Source: Rosa chinensis (taxonomy: Eukaryota; Streptophyta; Magnoliopsida; Rosales; Rosaceae). Taken from it: a DNA stretch of 64,000 nt. A model generated the notes under the pieces. It saw only the letters and a list, made by a program, of their open reading frames with translations, did not search any database and was not told where the DNA came from. Location: contig NC_037091.1 in the NCBI RefSeq assembly GCF_002994745.2, positions 14,880,501 through 14,944,500 of the forward strand, read 5' to 3'. Positions 33,773 through 45,559 of the stretch are shown in pieces (position 1 is the first letter of the stretch; the number at the start of each line of letters is the position of its first letter). The translations under genes and the position numbers were made by a program.

Positions 33773-34943
33773 ATTCTGACTAGGATGGGGATTTTGAGTA
33801 AGGCTAGATAGCTTTTGGTTCACTTTGACTACTTACAGACCTTGTTGTAGATTCTGACTAAGGATGAGGATTTTGAGTAAGGCTAGATAGCTTTTGGTTC
33901 ACTTTTTTTGTAGTAGATGAAGTGAATGCAGCAATTATGAACAAAAATGCTATATATAGGCATTGTTAGGCTAGCCTTGTAGTAGGTTAATTGGAGTTTT
34001 GTTTTGCCTATTTTGTGAACTGTCAATGATGATGATTTTGGACAAAACCCCAATATATATTGAAATCACTTTGGTCAAGTGTGGATATTGCAATATTGTA
34101 TAGCAGCAGCTACATATTTTGTGGACATCAATTCTCTTATTTCAAACTGATGTCTATGTATAAATTTTAAATCAGTTATAGCTATAAGAACTGATGTCTA
34201 CTAAGAGAGATACATCAGTTCCAAAATCAAAATCGATGTCCCATTAACAACAGGAAATCAAATTATTATGTTGGAATCGATGTGCCATAAGCTACTGCAC
34301 ATCGTCTTTTAGACAAAGATCGATGTCCAATATAAGTATTGCCATCGATGAGGACAAGAAAACCGATGTTATGAAAATATATGGACATCGTTTTTTTTAG
34401 TGATTCGATATATTACATAGCATTAGACATCGTTCTTTTACCGGAACCGATGTAGTATAAGATGATTAACATCGTTTTTTCCCTAGAATCTAATGTTAAT
34501 GTAAGTAAATAAATCGGTTCATATAATATTCAACTGTGTATATTGAATTAGGAATGGTAGGATATGAGCCAAATTACACGTCTAAATCATGAACAACAAG
34601 AAACGTTCATGGTAACTGATGTGTGAAACAATATCAGTCATCGTTTTTAAGTAAATAACGATGTTAAAATGTATAGTTGGGCTATAAGATCTATATTTCT
34701 ATAAGCATTAAAGGCAAAAATATGAGGGTTTAACAATATATAAACATATAAGTTTGTCAGAATTTAAACGTATTTACATCGATTTATAATGAAGAACCGA
34801 TGTATATAATTATACCAGACATCGGCTAAAAACCGATGTCTGCATTTTCCGGATCTTTCTCATCACCCACTAAGACATCGGTCGGAATTCTTTTTCTCAT
34901 CGGTTTTTGGCCGATGTCTAAGGCCATAATTCTAGTAGTGCCA

Positions 34944-36690
34944 TTTCATCTTTTGGCTCTTCCACATATCATAAACGGAGAAGCAATGACACCATACACC
35001 AAAACTACAGAACATCAGTTGCTTTTCAAGGAAAACGTACAAACATAATAAACCTCATCATGGCCTTAAACACATTGAATATAACACAAGGCTTTCTAGG
35101 CACTAGAACTCTGTGCAGGATAGTCTTAATATATCAAGACAAATAATGGCAACAATTCAACCAACAACCAGTTAAGAACTCCACCTAAAAAACATCACTA
35201 GACATGGAGATAACATAAATAAATAATAGCATTTTACCTAAAGTTTCACATGCCATCACACTAGACGCAGGGGAACAAAAGCCTTAAAAGAATAGGTCAT
35301 TAATCCTCAAGCATTGAACCCAAACACAAACCTAAAGTTTCACATGCCATCACACTAGACGCAGGGGAACAAAAGCCTTAAAAGAATAGGTCATTAATCC
35401 TCAAGCATTGAACCCAAACACAAAGCCTTAAACATAGACGATGCATAAAATGTAAACATGGTGCAATGATAATTTAATTTGAAGTGTAAATGGAGCAGAC
35501 ACATCTCACAACATACTGCTTTGTCTAGTCACAGGCCTTCTGTGACACACAATTAGATAAAAATTGAACCAACACAATTAGATAAAAATTGAACCAACAA
35601 GGCAAAAGCTTTCGAGTTATATACCACAGTGTTTATCCAATCCCTTGTCTCTGATTTAGCCTCCTCCTTTGGATCCTATCATTAAAAAGAATGACAACAT
35701 CAACAACTACAATGGCGTAAACACACACACACACTACAATTTGATCATACTGACATACTGAAATCAAACCAAGAGCAATTTGTACATTCATTCATTCATT
35801 CATTCAAATATTCAATCATTCATTATTCAAACCAAGAGCAAGGCAGCAACTTACCTGAGCTTGAAGATTTCTGAATCGAACCAAGACTCCAAGAGCAAGA
35901 CCAGTTGACCACGAGCTCAATACTTCAACTGAAAACCCATAACAGATCGATTGAAAACATTAAACCCAAAAACAATTCACAGTTTGATACCATCATATAA
36001 ATGACAATGCGCCCAGAAACTTAACAAGAGTGAAGAGTTGAAGAATCACCGAATCCAAAACCCATAAATCGAGCTTGAAGAATCACCAAGTTTCGAGGTT
36101 GAAGAATCATCAAGCTTCGAAGTTGAAGAATCACCAAGCTTTGAACCCAAAATTTCTGCTTTGTGGCTTCACAGCAAGAGGAAGAGTTCTAGCCTTCGAT
36201 TGAAATTGTGAACCTGGAAATTGTGAGATTGTGAGAGTCAGAAATTCGATTGGAAGACTAAAACCCAGAATTCCAGAAATTTGACTTACCAGCAATGTCA
36301 CCGACTCACCAGCGAATATGGATAACCAGAGGTGGAGAGCTGGAAGCCTGGAAGTCCAGATAACCAGAGCCACCAGTTTTTCAGGAGAGAGAAGGAAAGA
36401 GAGAGAGAGAAGAGATGCGGCATTCCATCGTCGAGCAGAGGAGCTGGTCCGAGTTGGAAAAGAAGGAGGACGAGGAGGGTCGTGTTTTGGTTGGAGGCGG
36501 AGAATGCAGAAACGGTTTTGGTTAGAGGCGGAGAACGAATAGGACGAGAGGGAGGTTAGGTGCTAGTCCAATAATTAGGGCAATCTAAAGTCTATTTTAG
36601 TTCAAATATGTGTAAGTGTGGGAATGAACTTTTCATCCCGGCGTTTCTTTAAAAAAAATTTAATTAGCCGCTCAACGTTTTTACGAAAAT
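34944..36690. other. Right half of the outer CACTA, no identified gene
   Basis: Possible exon scraps on the minus strand (about 35640-35690 reads DPKEEAKSETRDWINTV) and imperfect repeats of TTGAAGAATCACCAAG (36050-36140). A GA-rich stretch with short open frames lies at 36320-36560. No protein family could be assigned, though the exon-like text suggests further captured sequence. Confidence 0.4.
35236..35424 (+). repeat. 94-bp tandem duplication in the outer CACTA
   Basis: The segment starting ACCTAAAGTTTCACATGCC (35236) is repeated immediately from 35330, practically without differences over the 94-base period. This marks a recent duplication inside the outer CACTA. Confidence 0.85.
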
Positions 36691-36850
36691 TTAAATGAAA
36701 AATTAGTCATCGACTATTTTAAAAATTGATGTCAATTATATACATTCAAATCGGAATATGAGGAATCGATGTTAATGACATGTTTTTACATCGCGTGTAT
36801 TTCTCACCGATTTATTTGTCGTGATGTCTATAAGCATAATTCTAGTAGTG

Positions 36851-38975
36851 CAATTGGTTGTTGGAGGGAGAGAAGAACACGGAATTTTTCCATCTCTCAA
36901 CCATCTACAGAAGACAAAGAAACCGCATTAGTAGTCTGTGCGTGGGAAGTAACAATTAGATTAGTGATGATCTCCAAATCCGTGAAGCCTTCACAAATTT
37001 CTTTGAAACTTTATATACCTCTTCAAGGTCGAGACAGTGGGGTAATACCCTTGATAATGTGACCAACCAGATCTCCACAGAGCAAAACCTTTCACCTTGG
37101 ATGAAGTTGTTAAGGCTTAAAGCAGTTAAGCAATCTTAAAGCCCCTGCGCCCAATGGCTTCCCAGGACTCTTTTACAGGAAGTAGTGGGACACTTTCCAC
37201 GAGAACATCAATAGGGCAGTCTCTTGCTTCTATAGTGGGGAGTTCTCAATTGACAACATTAGCAAGACAAACATAGTCCTCATTTCAAAAGTATCCAATC
37301 CAGAGACAGTTAACCAATTCAGACCCATAAGCCTTCGCAATAATTCAATAAAGATCAACTCCAAAATGTTGGCCAATAGACTTAAACCTCTACTCCCTTT
37401 GATCATCTTTGAGCACCAGAATGCTTTCGTTCCTAGAAGATAGATTAAAGACAACAACATAGCCCATGAAGCTTACCACTACCTGAAACTCAAGAAATCC
37501 AATTCTGACCATGAGCTTGCTTTAAAGTTAGACATGAACAAAGCTTACGACAGGGTCGAGTGGGATTTCCTTGAGGTTGCCCTCTTAAAGTTTGGCTTCA
37601 GCACAGTTTGGGTTAAATTGGTGATGAGAATGGTTACTTCTATTTCATTATCTATTCTTATCAATGGCAAGCAAAGTCAGTCCTTTCACCATACCCGAGG
37701 CCTGCGGCAAAGAGACCCTCTGTCTCCCTACCTCTTTCTTATTATGGGGGAGGTGCTTTCAAGAAATATTTCACCTGCCATATCTGCAAACCAGCTACAA
37801 CACTTGAAGTTAAGTGTTAACTATCTAGGTCTGTCCCATCTTCTTTTTGCTGATGATGCATTGATTTTTCTTAAGGCAACACCTGCAAATTGTCAAGCAT
37901 TAGGCTCCATCATTGACTCATACTGTATTGCCTCTGGCCAATCGGTCAATTTTGACAAGTCCTCCATTTTTTTCTAGACTAACACCCCTCCAAAGATCCA
38001 AAGTACTACAGCTGATGTCCTCCATATCCCAATAGCAACCGAGCCAGGAATTTATCTCGAACTTCCCACTCATTGAGGCAATTCCAAGAGATGTGCTCTA
38101 TCCTATATCAGGGAAAGGATAAAACAGAAACTGGAGGGCTAGAAAGCTAATGTATTGTCTCAATCTGGAAGGGAAGTACTCATCAAGGTAGTTGCAATGG
38201 CGGTACTAGCGTATCCCATGTCCATCTTTCTTATGCCAATCACCCTCTGTAAAGCCATCAACTTAGATATTTCGAGCTTCTGGTGGGGCTTCTTGGGCTC
38301 AAAAGATAAATTGCACTGGAAGGCATGGGACACCCTCTGCAAAAGTAAATTGGAGGGAGCCATTGGGTTCAAAGACCTACATACATATAACAAGGCCCTC
38401 CTGGCCAAGCAATGTTGGCGCTTGATAAACAATCCTCATTCTCTATGGGGAAAAATTATGAAAGCCAGATATTTTCATGAATCCTCTTTCTGGAAGGCAA
38501 AGAAAGGTTCTCAACCATCTTGGGTCTGAAATAGCCTTCTACCAGGAAGAGATACTATCTCAGAGCATGCCCTTTGGCAGGTGAAGGGTCGGAAGGATAT
38601 TGATGTTTGAGCAATCCCAAATCACAACAGAGGAATGATCAAACCTACCATCACTTCGAACAGGTTTACCCCTCTATCTGTGTCTGAGGTCATTAATTGA
38701 TGAGAATAGAAGTTGGAACATCTCCTATATTGAGATTTTTCTGGAAGAGTCTGATATCAATAAGGTAATAAAAGCTATCCTTATTGGTGAGGAGAATGAT
38801 GCAAACAGCCTTGTATGGCCTCACACTAAGACTTGTGTGCACTCTGTGAAGAGTGGATACTATAAACTCTTCTCATCTCGAGGAAAACAGGCCTCCAGCA
38901 AATCCTCCTCTTCCCACCAAGTCAACCACAAAATCTGGAAGCTAATATGGCAGCCAGCAATCATCCCTAAGATAT
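36851..38975 (+). pseudogene. LINE reverse transcriptase fragment
   Basis: From 36854 the linker reads WLLEGEKNTEFFHLSTI. RT follows with VNQFRPISLRN and NAFVPRR, then in the frame 37534-37977 LDMNKAYDRVEWDFLEVAL, GLRQRDPLSPYLFLIMGEV and LLFADDALIFLKAT (FADD catalytic pair). The frame 38155-38529 has the thumb/connection part (KDKLHWKAWDTLCKSKLEGA). The frame 38837-38970 begins zf-RVT (VHSVKSGYYKLF). Stops at 37182, 37440 and 37975 and shifts in between make it inactive. Confidence 0.9.
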
Positions 38976-39467
38976 TGTGGGGGTGGTCAACAAATTCGAC
39001 CCTACAATCAAGGCGATTAAAGAGAAATAATAGCTGCAGTAAATGCAACAATTAATGTTAACCGTAAATGTGACGATAAATGCGACATTCAGTACGGCAA
39101 TCATGGGCGCCAATAAGTGACGGTTATTGCATAAATGAATATGGCCTTGATGATAGAGTGCCGCTCAAGTCGCTGCGACTTGCTGTGCAAGTTTACTTGC
39201 AGCCCACGCCGAAGTACACCTATAAATAGGCTGCTCGACATCGAGGTAATCCATCTCATTCCGACTATCTCTACTCCACAATTAAGAAAAGTACTGACTT
39301 AGGCATCGGAGAGTTTTCTGCAGGTACCCCCCCTTCTCCTCGAGCTGACGGTCAAACTCCAGGTCAACGTTCGAGGGAAGCTTCTCGATTGTTCCCAGGT
39401 CAGCTCCCGCTCCAGTCCGCATTAATTGTTGGGTCAAACTCCTCTACGGAATTTTTCACCTCCAACA
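38976..39467 (+). repeat. 5' LTR of the Tat-type gypsy element
   Basis: Begins TGTGGGGGTGG and ends CACCTCCAACA. A TATA box (CTATAAATAGG) lies at about 39221 and ACTGACTTAGGCATCGGAG at about 39295. It is followed by the primer site. Confidence 0.95.
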
Positions 39468-39468
39468 A

Positions 39469-39487
39469 GTGGCGCCGTCTGTGGGAA
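39469..39487 (+). other. Primer binding site of the gypsy element
   Basis: GTGGCGCCGTCTGTGGGAA directly follows the 5' LTR. TGGCGCC-type primer sites are common in Tat/Athila elements. Confidence 0.85.
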
Positions 39488-39504
39488 ACACTTTTCCCTA
39501 AAAA

Positions 39505-41649
39505 GTGATGGCGGGAGCTGCCCCTGACGGGATTCCATTTCTGTCACTGAGGACTGGTAGTGACGAAATTCCTCCCCGCCAGCCTCCAAACGGGTCCATC
39601 CCAAGTCCCATCGGCGACCTGAACTTGCCTCCGGCTGACGAAATGCAAGGGCTAAGGCAGGAACTCGAGCAATTGAGGAGGGAAAAGCAGGACCGCGAGG
39701 CTCGTCGACGACGAAAACTTGAAAGGTTCCTACAACTCGACAGTGATTCGTCAGACGACGACGCCGTCGGCGACCTCTATCTAATTAACAACGGAGTAGC
39801 AAACGTAGGCTCTAGCGGCATTATGGGAGGAATCTCTGGTGGACCCCTCGTCGAGGGGGTGGGAGGCATGGCAAATGGGAGGCAGAACGGAGTTGGAGTA
39901 GGCCAATCCAAAAGGGCGCGCAATGAATCGTGGCGCGAAAAGATGGAAAAAATGATTGATGCATGCAAACGAGCCGGCCCTCGAGAGCTGGCGACAGAAA
40001 TCGCAAGAGACGTTGGTAAATCGCCGTTTACCGACGACATTTTAAACGCGGTAAAACCCCGCCGTTTTACCACGCCGTTATTCCACAAATACGACGGAAC
40101 GACCGATCCGGTAGACCATATCAAGGGGTACAAGCAACAGATGTCCATCGAGACAACCGACGAGAAACTAATGTGCAAGATCTTCCCTTCTAGTCTCACG
40201 GGGCCGGCGTCAACATGGTTTCAAGACCTCAAGCCGCATTCCATACCAGATTTCGACACATTGAGCCGCGCTTTCATTGCACAATAATTCTGCAATCGCA
40301 AGCAAAAGAAGGATATGGCGACTCTGTTTAGTACCAAGTAAAAGCCGGGAGAAAAAGTAGGGAAATTTTTCGAAAGGTTTAAAGCCGAAATGCGCCATGT
40401 TAACTGTGATCCCCAGTTTGCTGCGATCGCCTTCCGAGAGGGGTTGCTTTTGGGGACACCATTATACGAAAGTTTGTTGCGGGATCCGCCAAAAGACATG
40501 GATGACGTTATCACAAGGGTTGAGGGAGAGATCAGAATTGAAAGGGCCAAAGAGGCACGCGAGGCTCGTTACACCAGCGTTGTTGCCTCCGGCGATGAAA
40601 GAAGGCAAAATAGAGGTAACCACCCCGGCGTAAGGACGGACAACCGACACCACTACGAGGCAAAGCCTCGAACTCGCCCACCGAAGGAATGGTTCACCTT
40701 AAGCCCTACGGCCACATTCAGGAAACACCAACATGAAGGGCTCTTCACTAAACCCTCACCTCAACCAGAGTCAAGAGACGCATTCGAACGGACCAAAAAT
40801 TGCCCTCTCCACGAGGCGTTCGGGCACGGGTTGTCCAAATGCGAAGCGCTGCGGCCATCCATCTCAGAGTTAATGAAGGCAGGGAAGTTGCGTGAATACC
40901 AATCCAACAACCATGCCGATGGAGAAAGGGCAGCAGACAAGGTTGAAAGCAGAATCCCAGCAAAAGGCACGGAACCGATCATCAGAGAAATATTGGCCAT
41001 ACATGGAGCCCCTTATACCGCTGTGGAGGAGGAAGTGCGCTTAAGGTCGGAAACCCGCCAAGCAGAAAAGATTCGTCGAGTATGCCAGATCACTGATAGC
41101 CCCTTGGTGGGGCAGAACTTGGCCCCCACATCGGTAATTAGTTTCTCCGCAGCAGACACCGTTGGCATCCAGTTTCCCCACTGGGATGCCTTGGTGGTGT
41201 CAACCCAAATCGCGGACGCCCTCGTGCGACGGATAATGGTTGACGCCGGGAGCAGCGCCGATGTCATATTCTGGGAAGCATTTGAGCAGCTCGGATTAGA
41301 CAAAACGCTCATCCATCCCAGCAGGGCCCCGTTGACGGCCTTTGAAGGTTCCGAAGTATGGCCTGTGGGCGGGATTTCATTACCAGTGACGACGGGAGGG
41401 AAAACTGTGGAGGTCGATTTCGTCATTGTCAAAAGGTCATCGGCCTACAATGCCATCCTAGGCAGGGATTGGCTCCATAGGATGGGAGTCGAGGCTTCAA
41501 CTAGGTGTCAGGTACTCAAGTTTATTTCTGATGACGGCCAACAGGTGATATCGGTTCGAGGCGATCAACTGCTCTCCAAGAAGTTGTATGCCATGGAAAT
41601 CAAACGCTCTCCGCCGCCAAAGAAGGGTGAGGAGGATCCATCAGCATAG
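39505..41649 (+). pseudogene. Gypsy gag-protease region with nonsense mutations
   Basis: Start at 39505 (MMAGAAPDGIPF is the upstream-most Met; the second Met, 39508, is equally possible). A charged N-terminal region precedes the retrotransposon Gag domain (PRRFTTPLFHKYDGTTDPVD to about 40540). The frame is interrupted by TAA at 40285-40287 and at 40339-40341, the latter in STK*KPGE where Gln is expected. A Cys/His-containing stretch (CPLHEAFGHGLSKCEAL) may be a degenerate knuckle. The aspartic protease follows: RRIMVDAGSSADVIFW, with the flap side ending AILGRDWLHRM. TAG at 41647-41649 ends this piece. Confidence 0.9.
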
Positions 41650-41796
41650 CAATTAACGGAGGACCTGCCAGAAGATGAGGAGCTTGAACCCGAACCAGCG
41701 ACCACTGAGCCACTTCGAGAAGAAGCCCTCGACGCTTCTGGCCATAGGAAGGTACTGGTAGGCACCCTCCAAACTGAAGAGGAACGAGCTCGTTTA

Positions 41797-43166
41797 TTGC
41801 AATTCCTGAGCGAAAATCAGGATGTGTTCGCATGGTCACACAAGGATATGCCTGGGATCAACCCGGGTGTCGCATGTCACAAGTTAAATATAGACCTAAG
41901 CTTCAAGCCTTACAGGCAGCGTCAACGACGTTTCGCCCCCGAGAGGAATAAGATTATCAGTGACGAGATTGACCGCCTCCTTGAGGTAGGCTTTATACGT
42001 GAAGTATGGTGCCCAACTTGGGTCTCAAACGTGGTGGTAGTATGAAAGAAGAATGGAAAATGGCGAGTGTGTGTAGATTATTCGAATCTAAATAAGGCAT
42101 GCCCTAAAGATTGTTATCCGCTCCCCAAGATTGACCAACTCGTGAACGCGACTGCCGGGTGTGAGCGTCTATCTTTCTTGGATGCATATTCCGGTTATAA
42201 CCAGATACCTATGGCCCCTGAAGATCAAGAGAAAACAGCGTTCATTTCAGAACGAGGCCTGTATTGCTATACAGTCATGCCGTTCGGCCTCACCAACGCC
42301 GGTGCGACCTATCAGAGGCTCGTTAATCGAATGTTCAAAGATTTACTTGGGAAAACCATGGAAGTTTACATCGATGACATGGTCGTTAAAAGTAAGCATC
42401 GGAAGAATCACATAGAGCATTTACGGGAAGCATTCGAGATACTAAGGCAGTATGGCATGAGGCTCAACCCGACCAAATGCGCGTTTGGGGTATCATCAGG
42501 ACAGTTTTTGGGACATCTTGTGAGTAAAAGGGGGATTGAGCTGAACCCAGAGAAGGACGAAGCCATCGTGCAAATGCGCGACCCAGAGACGAAAGAGGAT
42601 ATACAAATGTTAACCGGTCGTATCGCCGCATTGAGTCGCTTTATTTCTCGGCTAACGGACCGATGTAAACCCTTCTTCCGTGCATTAAAAAATAAGCAAG
42701 CCAACTTTTGGGGACCAGAGCAGTCAGAAGCGTTGGCTAAATTGAAAAAATACCTATCTGGCAGACAGTTTCTCTCTGTGCCCCGCGATGGAGAGCCCCT
42801 CTGCATTTACTTGGCAATATCAGATGTGGCAACAAGCGCCGCTTTGTTCAGGGAAGAGGGATATCGGCAAGAACCCATAGCCTATACGAGCCGCAGCCTC
42901 CTGGATGCCAAAACAAGGTACTCCTCGTCCGAAAAAGTAATCCTCGCCCTGGTTACGGCAAAAAGGAAGTTGCGATAATACTTCGACGGGCATAGCATCA
43001 CAGTATACACCAATTTGCCGATTCGTGCCATCCTGTCAAAACCAGACACATCCGGAAGAATGGCCAAATGGGCAATCGAGCTAAGTGAATTCGACATTAC
43101 ATATAAGCCAAGGTCGGCGCTCAAGGGTCAGGCGTTAGCAGATTTCTTGGTTGAGGGTCACTTCCC
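41797..43166 (+). pseudogene. Gypsy reverse transcriptase and first RNase H
   Basis: The frame is the same as gag. The RT blocks are VWSHKDMPGINP-like text at the start, then KNGKWRVCVDYSNLNKACPK, LSFLDAYSGYNQIPM, VMPFGLTNAGATYQRLVNRM, and the catalytic YIDDMVVKSK. The connection region and first RNase H follow (RQEPIAYTSRSLLDAKTRYS to YFDGH and ADFLVEGH). Nonsense codons: TGA 42043-42045 just before KKNGKWR, and TAA 42976-42978 before YFDGH, where Gln is usual. No frameshift is seen. Confidence 0.9.
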
Positions 43167-43600
43167 AGCATCGATCCCTGAGATCTCGTGGCAGGACCCA
43201 TTTTGGGAGATGCACGTCGACGGTGCATCCAATTTCTCAGGAGCAGGGGCAGGAATTTTACTTCAAAGTTCCGAGGATGTCCAGATCGAGTGCGCGGTTC
43301 ATCTCAATTTTCCGGCATCAAACAACGTGGCTGAATATGAAGCTTTGGTAACGGGCTTAACCTTGGCAAAGAAGCTGCGAATCCGACGCTTGCAGGTATA
43401 TTCCGACTCACAACTAGTTGTCAGCTTGTCTAATGACGACTACGCCGCCAAGGACAGACGTATGTCCAGTTACCAAGACTTGGTTCGAGATTTGATGCGC
43501 GGATTCGAGCAACTTTCACTGGTCAAAGTACCTCGTGAGAAGAATTCCCGTGCGGATGAGTTGGCTAAGGCCGCTTCAGGTTGCACGGAGGTCATCAACA
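43167..43600 (+). pseudogene. Second (archaeal-type) RNase H of the gypsy element
   Basis: WEMHVDGASNFSGAGAGIL holds the first Asp, NNVAEYEALVTGLTLAKKL the Glu, LQVYSDSQLVVSL the second Asp and REKNSRADELAKAAS the fourth acidic site. A second RNase H between the native RNase H and integrase is the mark of Tat elements. It is uninterrupted here. Confidence 0.9.
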
Positions 43601-45133
43601 TCGTTAAGATCGAGGTGCTCGAAGGACCAAGCATTGAAGGGAACAAGCCGCAACGACAAGTCATGGCGGTCGACTCAGTTCCGAACGACTGGAGAGGTCA
43701 AATTGTGAATTACCTTGAATTTGGCATACAACCAGACGATCCAATTGAGGCCAGAAAACTCAGGATGAAGGCTGTGCGGTACCTAGTTGTCGAGGACGAA
43801 CTTTTTAAACGCTCATTTTCCGAACCCCACCTTCGATGCCTGGGACCTTCTCAGGCAAGACTCGTCCTTAAAGAAATTCACGAAGGGTCATGCAGGGCAC
43901 ACCTCGGCGGCAGGACCCTTGCTCATAAGATACTCTCTCAGGGATACTATTGGCCATATCTCTCGCGGGAGGCCGAACAATATGCTAAGAAATGCCAGCA
44001 ATGCCAACGGCACGCTCCAGTAAGCCATTCGCCTGCCGAAGAGCTTCATGCATTATCCGGCCCACGGCCTTTCGCCAGATGGGGCATGGATATAGTCGGC
44101 CCCTTACCAACGGCACCGGGAGGATTCAAGTACGCGCTACTTGCTACTGACTATCACACGAAATGGGTCGAAGCAGATTCATATGCCACGATAACGGGAG
44201 AGACCGTGGCAACATTCACATGGAGGAACATTATATGTCGATTCGGTATCCCGCGGTATATTATATGCGACAACGGCACATAATTCAATAACCAGAAGTT
44301 TAGAGCTTTCTGTAACCGACATGGGATCACGTTGCGTTTTTCCTCACGGAGTTACCCACAGGGTAACGGTCAAGCCGAAATAACAAATCGTACTATTTTC
44401 GACGGAGTCAAGCGGCGATTGGAGCGTAAACGAGGCAAATGGAGTGAGGAGTTGCAACATGTTCTTTGGGCCTATCGCACCACACGTCGGAAGCCAACCG
44501 ATGAAACTCCGTATGCCTTGACTTATGGTATGGAGGCTGTCATCCCTACTGAAATCATTCTCCCTACAGTCAGAACTCTTACCGTTGAAAAGGGCGATAA
44601 CGAGGAGCAAATAGCAAGGCACCTGGATCTCCTCGATGAAAGGCGAGAAGCCGCCACCATTCACCTTGCCAATTATCAGAATCAAGTGGCAAGATATTTC
44701 AACAAGGGTGTCCGGCCGCGCGCGTTCCGGGTGGGAGAATTTGTTCTGAAAAGGGTGGTCGAGGATATCAAAGACCACGGTGCTGGCAAATTCAAACCTG
44801 TTTGGGAAGGGCCTTACGAGATAACTGAAGTCTACAGCAAGGGGGCATACCGACTCCGGAATATAGACACTGGACGTGCACTACCCCACCCGTGGAATGC
44901 TATCTATTTGAAAAAAATATTACAGTTAAGAGGTGTCGCGGATGGGGTGGTGACACGGGTAACGTCGTTTACTTCCTTTATTTTTTTTTGTATTCCACAC
45001 GTTGTTCGTGATTTTTTTTGTCCTGCTGGATTCGAACTACGTTTTATGGCCCTTGGCTGGGATAATGCGATGTTGTTTGTTTCCACTTGTGTGCTCCATG
45101 TGCCTGACTCCTCGCCGTGGGCGGGGGTGGGAT
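43601..45133 (+). pseudogene. Gypsy integrase
   Basis: The zinc-binding HHCC part reads HEGSCRAHLGGRTLAHKIL then CQQCQRH. The catalytic core starts GMDIVGPLPTAPGGFKYALL (first Asp), then FGIPRYIICDNGT (second Asp), with TAA at 44281-44283 where DNGTQF is usual, then GNGQAEITNRTIFDGVKRRL (Glu). The C-terminal part has LPHPWNAIYLKKIL. A long non-conserved tail runs to 45133. Confidence 0.9.
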
Positions 45134-45325
45134 GATGGACCACACCCTCGCCGTGGGCGGGGGTGGGATGGCGTGCCTCACTCCTCGCCGCGGGCGGGGG
45201 TGGGATGATGGACCACACCCTCGCCGTGGGAGGGGGTGGGATGGCGTGCCACACTCCTCGCCGCGGGCGGGGGTGGGATGATGGACCACACCCTCGCCGT
45301 GGGCGGGGGTGGGATGGCGTGACGA
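45105..45325 (+). repeat. GC-rich minisatellite in the gypsy 3' region
   Basis: About six copies of a 34-37 base unit containing CTCGCCG(T/C)GGGCGGGGGTGG, alternately followed by GATGATGGACCACAC and GATGGCGTGCC(T/A)CACT, so the higher-order period is about 71 bases. Confidence 0.85.
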
Positions 45326-45559
45326 ATTTTGCCTATGCAGGATATGGCGGTTACGCAATCGGTTCTATATATAGCGAGCGAGGGTCATCCTCGAATGTTG
45401 CTCAGACGCAATGCAAGACAGATAGATCCTCCATTCCGGTTTGGTTTCGATTATTTTATTGTTTTGCTCGGCTCCCGAAACAATACTTTACGTTTGTTTT
45501 GTTTTTCTTTCTCAGCGTCTGCGCGCACAGCTAAGAAAAACAAGGGGGGATAATCGGAG

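Larger units (their letters stand above)
30612..34940. mobile_element. Inner CACTA element with 3-bp target duplication CCA
   Basis: Ends CACTACTAGAATTATGTC (30612) and, inverted, CACTACTAGAATTATGGC (34940). CCA flanks both sides (30609-30611 and 34941-34943). Its sub-terminal zone 34120-34930 is packed with GACATCG/CGATGTC words. Length is 4329 bp. It carries a C48-protease-like exon pair typical of some CACTA or Mutator elements plus two captured host gene fragments. It shares its terminal sequence with the outer element, so they belong to one family. Confidence 0.9.
27870..36850. mobile_element. Outer CACTA element with 3-bp target duplication CAA
   Basis: The left end is CACTACTAGAATTTTCC (27870) and the right end, inverted, CACTACTAGAATTATGC (36850). 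CAA flanks both sides (27867-27869 and 36851-36853), and the LINE frame is restored when the element and one CAA are removed. Both sub-terminal zones (27890-28680 and 36690-36840) are dense in ACATCG / CGATGT words, typical CACTA sub-terminal repeats. It holds the inner CACTA and pieces of at least three host genes. No transposase of its own was found. Confidence 0.9.

Noticed and set aside
39777..40199. 140-codon minus-strand frame opposite gypsy gag
   Set aside because: Shadow of the gag coding sequence; no similarity and no start context.
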